DNA of 27,677 nucleotides, from the NCBI GenBank assembly GCA_030018605.1, contig JASEHP010000003.1:1-27677 (forward strand), given 5' to 3'. The stretch is from Thermodesulfovibrionales bacterium. GTDB lineage: Bacteria; Nitrospirota; Thermodesulfovibrionia; Thermodesulfovibrionales; UBA1546. How positions within the stretch are numbered: the stretch's first letter is position 1; every line of letters begins with the position of its first letter. A program made the position numbers and the translations under genes. A model generated the notes under the pieces. It worked only from the letters and a program-made list of their open reading frames with translations. It made no database searches and had not been told where the DNA came from. This document shows positions 15,443 through 21,077 of this stretch, in pieces.

Positions 15443-15955
15443 TCATCTCCACCTGCTCCATCTGAAATGCTCGCCTTTTATCTTTTCCTGAAGCTTTATT
15501 ATCCCTTCAAGCAATGCCTCAGGCCTTGGAGGACAGCCCGGGATATAAACATCCACAGGCAGGAAGCTGTCGCATCCCTGCACTGTGCTGTATGTATCGA
15601 ATATGCCTCCTGAACATGCGCAGCTTCCCATTGACACGACATATCTCGGCTCAGGCATCTGGTCATATACTCTCCTTACAATTTCCGACATCTTTTTCGT
15701 AACAGTGCCTGCTACAATCATTAAGTCCGCCTGTCGTGGAGAGCCTCTGAAAATAACCCCCATCCTGTCCAGGTCATAGTGTGACGATCCCGTCGTCATC
15801 ATTTCAATGGCGCATCAGGCAAGTCCGAAGGTCACGGGCCATAAAGACGAGCTTCTCCCCCAGTTAATGAGCTTGTCCAGTGAGGTGATAATGATATTAG
15901 GTGACAATATCTTTGTGCCTTTTTCAACCTCAACGAGATTAATCGCTGCGTCCAT
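15443..15955 (-). CDS. nuoB: NADH-quinone oxidoreductase subunit B (complex I, cluster N2) with in-frame TGA at the first ligand Cys
   Basis: The subunit that carries cluster N2, the last iron-sulfur centre before quinone. The frame from ATG 15955 (GAGGT eight bases upstream; ATG 15961 is an alternative) encodes a normal N terminus (MDAAINLVEVEKGTKIL...SLWPVTFGLA). It then meets TGA at 15815-15817, followed by CAIEMMTTGSSHYD. Total length, if the TGA is read, is 170 residues, normal for NuoB. The TGA is codon 47 and replaces the first Cys of the invariant CC pair; the other three N2 ligands are intact (second Cys of the pair, GSCA, GCPP). A hairpin follows (15782-15798). Reading TGA as selenocysteine is the attractive explanation. 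A nonsense mutation or sequence error is the alternative. Without readthrough, only a 119-residue product lacking the CC pair could start at ATG 15802. Confidence 0.88.
15782..15798 (-). promoter_or_regulatory. Candidate bacterial SECIS hairpin in nuoB
   Basis: On the coding strand, TGACGA and TCGTCA pair perfectly (6 bp) around the loop CGGGA. The loop begins 22 nt after the in-frame TGA, and G is its second base. Bacterial SECIS elements are described as a stem-loop just downstream of UGA, with the loop roughly 16-37 nt away and a G among its first two bases, so this fits the general pattern. The stem is short, and it overlaps codons (MTTGSSH) that could make such a stem by chance. Confidence 0.45.
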
Positions 15956-15973
15956 TAACATATACCTCACCCC

Positions 15974-16069
15974 TTTTTTACGTTTATTGCGTTATAGAGT
16001 TATAGCGTTATTGCGTTCATTGTTTTCATTACTTTACGCTACAACGCTCAACGCTTCACGCCATAACGA
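15974..16069. repeat. GCGTTAT / AACGCTTCACG repeat block (nuoA-nuoB spacer)
   Basis: The spacer contains several units (TTATTGCGTTATAG, AGTTATAGCGTTATTGCG) followed by CTTTACGCTACAACGCTCAA and CGCTTCACGCCATAACG. The second half matches the words at 5142-5166. The two halves partly pair (GCGTTAT with ATAACG). No gene lies in 15962-16073 other than the nuoB ribosome-binding site. Confidence 0.6.
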
Positions 16070-16073
16070 TTTT

Positions 16074-16445
16074 TCAGTCCCACTTAAATGCCTCCTTTTT
16101 CCATGCATAAACATAGCCGACAAAAAGTATCACTATGAAAATAATCATCTCAATAAACGCATATAGTCCAATCCTGTCAAATACAACCGCCCATGGGTAA
16201 AGGAAAATAGCCTCAACGTCAAAGATAACAAAGAGCATTGCGATAATATAGAACTTCACGGAAAACCTGTACCGTGGCTCACCCACAGGAATGTTGCCTG
16301 ATTCATAAGGCATAAGTTTCTCGGAATATGGCTTTTTCAGTCTGAGAAGTTCCCCGATTAATAAGGCGCCTATTCCGAAGGCCGTTGCGGCCATCAAAAA
16401 TATAAGAACAGGCAAATAATCCGAAGGTAAATAAGTTCCGGGCAT
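16074..16445 (-). CDS. nuoA: NADH-quinone oxidoreductase subunit A (complex I)
   Basis: A small membrane subunit at the junction of the two arms of complex I, and the first gene of the operon. The 123-residue product has three predicted membrane helices. The signatures PYESGNIPVG (about residues 46-55) and FDVEAIFLYPWAV, with the conserved acidic pair, are intact. The start ATG at 16445 gives a typical N terminus (MPGTYLPSDYLPVLIFL). No good ribosome-binding site is seen close to it. A σ70-like promoter lies about 30-60 nt upstream. Confidence 0.96.
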   Translation of the reverse strand: MPGTYLPSDYLPVLIFLMAATAFGIGALLIGELLRLKKPYSEKLMPYESGNIPVGEPRYRFSVKFYIIAMLFVIFDVEAIFLYPWAVVFDRIGLYAFIEMIIFIVILFVGYVYAWKKEAFKWD

Positions 16446-16473
16446 AGATTTATTTTTAATCTAAAATCTCCAT

Positions 16474-16503
16474 AAGATAATTTAAGTTCTTAATCGTTGT
16501 CAA
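16474..16503 (-). promoter_or_regulatory. nuoA: Candidate σ70-type promoter for the nuo operon
   Basis: On the minus strand a perfect TTGACA (16503-16498) is followed, after 18 bases, by TATCTT (16479-16474); TTATCT at 17 bases is the alternative. Transcription would start near 16467, about 20 bases before nuoA. It lies in the 180-bp gap between the divergent nuoA and kinase genes, the only place where an operon promoter is expected. Predicted by eye only. Confidence 0.5.
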
Positions 16504-16587
16504 GGGGAAAAGCATTCACCGTCTGTCCTACATTGTTCAATATCGCAACAGGCTTCATCGTCTCGATTTTACCTGTTATTTAATTGC

Positions 16588-16615
16588 TTGCATAAATTCT
16601 CAAAAATAGTATAAA
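16588..16615 (+). promoter_or_regulatory. Weak candidate promoter for the plus-strand operon
   Basis: TTGCAT (16588-16593) and TATAAA (16610-16615) are separated by 16 bases, ahead of the kinase ATG at 16626. The alternative pair TTGCTT/TAGTAT has 17 bases. The leader would be only a few bases long and no Shine-Dalgarno is visible, so either the message is nearly leaderless or the true promoter lies elsewhere in the gap. Confidence 0.3.
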
Positions 16616-16625
16616 TTTCTTAAGT

Positions 16626-18200
16626 ATGCTTGTGAAAAAATCTCTGCATTCGTTGACAGGGAAGCTTATCATTACCATAGGCGCTCTTATGGTAGTAGTG
16701 AGCGCTGTTTTCTGGTATTTCCTGGTACAACGGCAGGAGAAGGAACTTCTTGGCAATTCTGTAAAGTACGGCTCATCCTTTCTTAACCACGTAAAGGAGA
16801 GCACCCGCCATGAGATGCTTGCCTTCCAACCACTTCTGGTCCAGCAGACTCTTGAGATGTTAGGTTCCGGAGAGGGAGTAATCAATGCCAGGATATTGGA
16901 TGCCAAAGGCAGAATTGCTTATTCATCAATAAAAGAAAAGAAAGGAGTTTTGCTTGATAAAAATGAAATGCCGTGCATCTCATGCCATTCTAAACCTCTG
17001 GAAAGGGGAGAGATGCCGTCATGGGTTGTTAACAGGGGGAAAGAAGGCTATAGGATTCTGACTATTGTGCGGCCGATTCATAATGAGCCTGCATGTTATA
17101 CGTCTGCCTGCCATATTCATCCTAAGGAACAGAAGATTCTCGGCTTTATAAAGGCGGACCTTTCATTGTCTGTTCTGGATGAAACAGTGAAAAAACAGAA
17201 GATAGCCATTACAGCCTTTGTCATCGGTTTTATCTGTTTATTATCAGTAGTGCTCTGTACGATTCTCTGGAAACTCGTATCTGTTCCATTAAGTATGCTT
17301 ACACATGGCATGGAACGGGTGGCTGCAGGCGAACTTAATTATGTAGTTGAGATAAAAACAAAGGATGAGATAGGAGAACTTGCAAAGGCATTTAATGCCA
17401 TGACCGCAGAACTCTCAATAGCTAAAGAAGAGCTGATTGAGTGGGGCAACACACTCGAGAAAAAGGTAGAGGAAAAGACAGGGGAGATCAAAAAGGGACA
17501 GGCGCAGCTGGTGCATTCTGAAAAGCTTGCATCTCTTGGGAGAATGGCAGCAGGCGTGGCACACGAGATTAACAGTCCATTGACAGGAATAGTTACATTT
17601 GGGCATCTTCTGCAGAAGAAATTCTCTGAAGGCAGCGAAGAAAGACAGGATATAGATGTCATCATTGAGCAGGCCAACAGATGTTCGAATATAATAAAAG
17701 GACTTCTCGGATTTGCGAGGGCTACCTCTGTAGAAAAAGGCATCGTGAACCTGAATGACGTGATAAATAGCTCTCTAAACATGGTTAGCCACAAGGCAGA
17801 CTTTTTCAATATCAAGATTGTCTTAAATCTTGATGAGACTATGCAGCCTATAATCGCAAATGCATCCCAGATCCAGCAGGTCTTTTTAAATATGATAATT
17901 AATGCAGCTGATGCCATGGAGGGCAAGGGCATCTTTACTATTACAACACAGAAGGTTATTGATAATGGCAAGCCTTTTGCAGAGGTTATTTTCACTGATA
18001 CAGGACAGGGCATATCAGAGGAGAGTCTGCCGAAACTCTTTGAGCCGTTCTTTACTACAAAACCTGTTGGCAAAGGAACAGGGCTTGGTCTTGCTGTAAG
18101 CCATGGCATCATTCAGGACCATGGAGGCAAAATACTTGTGAGAAGTAAATTGGGCGAGGGTGCAAGTTTCTTTGTAAGACTTCCAATTTATGAGGGGTAG
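16626..18200 (+). CDS. Membrane sensor histidine kinase with c-type heme motifs
   Basis: A 524-residue sensor kinase. The order is: membrane helix 1 (about residues 9-31), an extracytoplasmic sensor (about 35-188), membrane helix 2 (about 190-213), a HAMP linker (about 214-268), a coiled coil (about 270-300), a HisKA domain with phospho-acceptor H313 in GVAHEINSP, and an HATPase domain with N box (NMIINAADAMEG), DTGQGIS and GKGTGLGLAV. The sensor holds C117-I-S-C120-H121, a c-type heme motif, and C157-x4-C162-H163, a possible second atypical heme site. A redox, NO or O2-type signal is therefore likely but inferred. The first gene of the plus-strand operon, it ends 3 nt before the receiver gene, so the receivers are its probable partners. 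Confidence 0.93.
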   Translation: MLVKKSLHSLTGKLIITIGALMVVVSAVFWYFLVQRQEKELLGNSVKYGSSFLNHVKESTRHEMLAFQPLLVQQTLEMLGSGEGVINARILDAKGRIAYSSIKEKKGVLLDKNEMPCISCHSKPLERGEMPSWVVNRGKEGYRILTIVRPIHNEPACYTSACHIHPKEQKILGFIKADLSLSVLDETVKKQKIAITAFVIGFICLLSVVLCTILWKLVSVPLSMLTHGMERVAAGELNYVVEIKTKDEIGELAKAFNAMTAELSIAKEELIEWGNTLEKKVEEKTGEIKKGQAQLVHSEKLASLGRMAAGVAHEINSPLTGIVTFGHLLQKKFSEGSEERQDIDVIIEQANRCSNIIKGLLGFARATSVEKGIVNLNDVINSSLNMVSHKADFFNIKIVLNLDETMQPIIANASQIQQVFLNMIINAADAMEGKGIFTITTQKVIDNGKPFAEVIFTDTGQGISEESLPKLFEPFFTTKPVGKGTGLGLAVSHGIIQDHGGKILVRSKLGEGASFFVRLPIYEG

Positions 18201-18203
18201 ATT

Positions 18204-18578
18204 ATGAGCAAAGGAAAGATTCTTGTTATAGACGATGAAGATATAGTCCTTGTAAGTTGTAAGAGGGCGCTGCTGCCTGAGGGGTTTGAAGTTAAGACCG
18301 CTCAGAACGGCATTGAAGGGCTTAGGATGCTTGAGGAAGAGAGGTTTGACCTTGTCTTTACGGATCTGAAAATGCCTGACATAGACGGGATAGAGGTTCT
18401 GAGAATAATTAAGCAGCGCTGGCCCGGGACAGGCGTCATCATTATTACAGGCTATCAGACGGTTGACAGCGCGGTAGCGGCTATAAAGCTCGGTGCTTAT
18501 GATTACATCGAAAAGCCTTTTACGCCTGACGGGATAATCAACGCTGTAAATAAGGCGCTGGAAGACAGAAAAAAGTAA
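18204..18578 (+). CDS. Stand-alone response-regulator receiver (CheY-like)
   Basis: A 124-residue single receiver domain with no output domain. The acidic pair D10-D11, phospho-acceptor D54 (FTDLKMPD), the switch Thr in IIITGY and Lys in IEKPFTP are all present, so it should be phosphorylatable. It lies 3 nt after the kinase gene, with GAGGGG before the start. As a lone receiver it could relay phosphate or act as a sink between the kinase and the two fused receivers downstream. Confidence 0.93.
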   Translation: MSKGKILVIDDEDIVLVSCKRALLPEGFEVKTAQNGIEGLRMLEEERFDLVFTDLKMPDIDGIEVLRIIKQRWPGTGVIIITGYQTVDSAVAAIKLGAYDYIEKPFTPDGIINAVNKALEDRKK

Positions 18579-18589
18579 AGGGGGCTGTT

Positions 18590-19357
18590 ATGGAAAAGAA
18601 AGGCAAGATACTGGTACTTGACGATGACCCTGTTGTAACCTTGAGCTGCAAAAGGATCCTCGGCGCCGAGGGTTACAATATCATCACTGCTGAAAAAGGA
18701 GAAGATGCCCTAAAAAAGATTGCCGGCGAAGAATTTGACCTCCTTATCTCTGATATAAGACTGCCTGACATAAACGGCGTGGAGGTATTGAGGGAGTCGA
18801 AGATTATCCAGCCCAAACTTGATGTTGTGATTATCACTGGCTATCCGACCCTTGAGGATGCAAAGGAGTCCGTCAGGCTTGGAGCATTTGAATTCATTGA
18901 GAAACCATTTACCCCCGAATTTATGCTGAACGTTGCAGCAAAAGTATTTGACACCAGGGGATGGATATTAAGGAAAGCATTTATAGACGATTTCAGGAAT
19001 GATATCGTTTCGCTGAGAGATACTGAAAACCCGGTGATATTTTATAAGGAAGGGACATGGGCAAGACCTCTGAAAAATGAGATATGGGAGATCGGGTGCG
19101 ATGTAAGATACTGGCTGCTCGCCGGGCAGCTTATGTGTATTGACCTGCCTGAAAGGATTAAAGCGGTAATAGCCGGGGAGGAATTTGGAAAGATATACAC
19201 GGGAAGCGGGCAGACAGAAGAACTGATTTCACCCATGACCGGCAAGGTTATTGCTCTCAATCATAATGCAAATGCAGCCATGAGCGCACTTATAAAGGAT
19301 AACCTCAGCGAGGGATGGCTGCTCTGGCTTGCGAGGATTCAACCGATAACAGTGTGA
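18590..19357 (+). CDS. Response regulator: receiver fused to a GcvH-like (lipoyl-type) domain
   Basis: A 255-residue protein. The N-terminal receiver (about residues 5-122) has D11-D12-D13, phospho-acceptor D55 (ISDIRLPD), Thr in IITGY and Lys in IEKPF. The C-terminal part (about 150-255) resembles glycine-cleavage H protein: MCIDLPERIKAVIAGEEFG, then ISPMTGKVIALNHNAN and LSEGWLLWL. The lipoylated lysine of GcvH (ESVKA) is not present; the segment reads TGSGQTEELISP (residues 204-215), so lipoylation is unlikely. There is no DNA-binding domain. It sits 12 nt after the lone receiver. I infer that the GcvH-like fold is a protein-interaction output; the function is unknown. Confidence 0.88.
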   Translation: MEKKGKILVLDDDPVVTLSCKRILGAEGYNIITAEKGEDALKKIAGEEFDLLISDIRLPDINGVEVLRESKIIQPKLDVVIITGYPTLEDAKESVRLGAFEFIEKPFTPEFMLNVAAKVFDTRGWILRKAFIDDFRNDIVSLRDTENPVIFYKEGTWARPLKNEIWEIGCDVRYWLLAGQLMCIDLPERIKAVIAGEEFGKIYTGSGQTEELISPMTGKVIALNHNANAAMSALIKDNLSEGWLLWLARIQPITV

Positions 19358-19427
19358 ATTCAAAATTCAAAAATTTTTAATTTTAAACTGCAATTTTACA
19401 TTTTTACATTTTAATTTTTAATTTCTG
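19358..19427. repeat. AT-rich TTCAAAATTCAAAAA / TTTTACATTTTT block
   Basis: The spacer consists of AATTCAAAATTCAAAAATTT, TTTACATTTTTACATTTTAA and TTTTTAATT words that can pair. It ends just before the ribosome-binding site GAGGGGGG of the next gene. This is the same class of dispersed intergenic repeat as elsewhere in the window and may weaken coupling between the two receiver genes. Confidence 0.5.
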
Positions 19428-19442
19428 TGAGGGGGGTATTAA

Positions 19443-20384
19443 ATGGCTGAAAAGGCTAAAATACTGGTTGTAGATGATGAGATTATAGTTATAAGAAGCG
19501 CTGAGAGAGTTCTTAAGGCTGAGGGATATATTGTTGGGGGCGCCCTCGGCGGCAGAGAGGCGATAAAGAAGATAGAGGAAAACGGCTATGACCTGGTCTT
19601 CACAGACCTTAAGATGCCTGAGGTTGACGGCATTACCCTTATCAGATGGCTAAAAAAGGCAAATCCTTCAATAGGCATTGTTATAATAACAGGCTACCCC
19701 TCACAGGAGACTATCAAGGAAGCCCTTGAGCTCGGGATCATAGATTATGTGCCAAAACCATTTACCCCTTCTGTATTGCTGGATGTTACAAGCAGGGCAG
19801 TAGAATGGATTAAGGGTAAAAAACATGAGGAGGGGAAAAAATTCGCAGAGGAGTTCCCTCCTGCAATGGAGGCCGAGATTGAAAAGGTCATAAAGGAATT
19901 CAGGCATAGGCCAGGCTCTCTGATTCCTGTTCTCCAGAGAGCTCAGGAGATTGTTGGTTATCTGCCGCCTGTAGTCCAGAGAAAGATTTCTAAAGGGTTG
20001 AATATTCCCCCTGCAGAGGTGCACAGCGTTGTTTCCTTCTATTCCTTTTTTACAATGAAGCCGAGAGGCGACCATAACGTAAGGGTATGTCTCGGCACTG
20101 CATGTTACGTAAGAGGGATAGAGACAATCCTCGGCAAGATAAAAGAAACCTTAAAGATAAATATAGGAGATACTACAGAGAACAGAAAATTCTCACTCGA
20201 GGGCGTACGCTGCCTTGGCGCATGCGGCCTTGCGCCTGTTATGGTTATTGACCAGGAGACATACGGTGCAATGACTCCAAAGAAGGCGCTGGAGGTTATA
20301 GGTCAGTATGATCCAAATATTTCAAAAGCATCATCAAAAGTCGGTACGACTCGCAACCGAGAAGAAATAGAAGAAGTGTCTTAA
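19443..20384 (+). CDS. Receiver domain fused to NuoE/HydC-type [2Fe-2S] subunit
   Basis: A 313-residue fusion. Residues about 1-122 are a receiver with D11-D12, phospho-acceptor D55 (FTDLKMPE), Thr in IITGY and Lys in VPKPFTP. Residues about 140-290 are a NuoE/HydC-type thioredoxin-fold [2Fe-2S] domain with the helical segment LIPVLQRAQEIVGYLPP, cysteines C216 and C221 (CLGTAC), and C257 and C261 (CLGACG). All four cluster ligands are present, so the electron-transfer domain should work. A final tail (about 291-313) is polar. The fusion makes a diaphorase subunit directly responsive to phosphorylation, presumably by the heme kinase at the operon start (inference). It is followed 11 nt later by the small [2Fe-2S] gene with a strong AGGAGGGGAGG site. 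Confidence 0.94.
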   Translation: MAEKAKILVVDDEIIVIRSAERVLKAEGYIVGGALGGREAIKKIEENGYDLVFTDLKMPEVDGITLIRWLKKANPSIGIVIITGYPSQETIKEALELGIIDYVPKPFTPSVLLDVTSRAVEWIKGKKHEEGKKFAEEFPPAMEAEIEKVIKEFRHRPGSLIPVLQRAQEIVGYLPPVVQRKISKGLNIPPAEVHSVVSFYSFFTMKPRGDHNVRVCLGTACYVRGIETILGKIKETLKINIGDTTENRKFSLEGVRCLGACGLAPVMVIDQETYGAMTPKKALEVIGQYDPNISKASSKVGTTRNREEIEEVS

Positions 20385-20395
20385 AGGAGGGGAGG

Positions 20396-20779
20396 ATGCC
20401 GCGATTAAAGATAGAGGACCTTCAGAAGATTAAAGAAAAACATAAGGCAGAATTTACACTGCGTGAAGGAGGTTACAGGGCAAAGATTACAGTTCATATG
20501 GGCACATGCGGGATAGCTGCAGGCGCAAGGGATGTTATGACAGCCCTGATGGATGAAATATCAGGGGCTAATGTAACCGATGTAATAGTTACGACCTCTG
20601 GTTGTGCAGGACTCTGTGCGCGTGAACCGCTGGCAACTGTCGAGATAATGAACAGCCCGCCGGTGAAATATTGCGATATTAATGGTGAAAAGATAAGAGA
20701 AATATTTAAGGAACACATACTCGGCGGTAATCCTGTAGAGAAGTATGCTCTGGTAGTGGGCAGTGAGACGACGTACTAA
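20396..20779 (+). CDS. Small thioredoxin-like [2Fe-2S] protein
   Basis: A 127-residue protein of the thioredoxin-like [2Fe-2S] ferredoxin family. It has the motifs HMGTCGIAAGA and TTSGCAGLCAREP, giving three of the usual four cluster cysteines, and a further Cys in YCDING. It resembles the small ferredoxin proteins that accompany HydABC-type bifurcating hydrogenases. It is related to the N-terminal domain of the next gene product and is probably an electron-transfer partner of that protein. The unusual cysteine spacing leaves cluster binding probable rather than certain. Confidence 0.85.
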   Translation: MPRLKIEDLQKIKEKHKAEFTLREGGYRAKITVHMGTCGIAAGARDVMTALMDEISGANVTDVIVTTSGCAGLCAREPLATVEIMNSPPVKYCDINGEKIREIFKEHILGGNPVEKYALVVGSETTY

Positions 20780-20816
20780 AATTAAAATGCAAACATCAAA
20801 AACCGAAATCATTTAC

Positions 20817-20992
20817 GGTGAATCGCTATCGGGTGAATCGGTGAATCGCAAAAACTCATTCATCCATTCACCTATTTATACTGAAAGCAAAAATAAGTTT
20901 ACACACCCCCTCACCCTAACCCTTTCCCACAAGGGGAGAGGGATCTCTAAAATCTCCCCTCCCTTGAGGGGAGGGGGCGAGGGGGAGGGTGA
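20817..20992. repeat. Composite repeat block: GGTGAATCG units and CCCTCACCCTAACCC palindrome
   Basis: The 298-nt spacer 20780-21077 holds no gene. It has three GGTGAATCG copies (20817, 20832, 20840) with a complementary CATTCACC at about 20865. It then has a palindrome at 20904-20992 (CCCCCTCACCCTAACCC ... GGGCGAGGGGGAGGGTG) with two internal GGGGAGAGGG/CTCCCCTCCC hairpins. The second part is a familiar dispersed repeat type. A strong RNA fold is expected ahead of the NuoF-like gene and could attenuate or protect the transcript. Confidence 0.75.
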
Positions 20993-21077
20993 ATTATGTA
21001 ATTTTATTTAATTCCTTTAATATAACAATCACATTAATTTTGAATTTTGGATTTATGACATAGTTGAGGAGGCAGGG

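Noticed and set aside
15443..15802. nuoB as a simple 119-residue gene starting at ATG 15802
   Set aside because: This would remove the CC ligand pair and the N-terminal third. The sequence upstream of the TGA is unmistakably NuoB, and a ribosome-binding site stands before ATG 15955.
15443..15955. Genome-wide recoding of TGA as Trp or Gly
   Set aside because: Several clearly complete genes here end at TGA at the family-typical length (nuoG, nuoM, nuoI), and tryptophans are encoded by TGG, so TGA is an active stop.
20763..21011. Small protein gene on the plus strand between the ferredoxin and NuoF-like genes
   Set aside because: Its frame runs through composite palindromic repeats and overlaps the end of the upstream gene; it has no family features.
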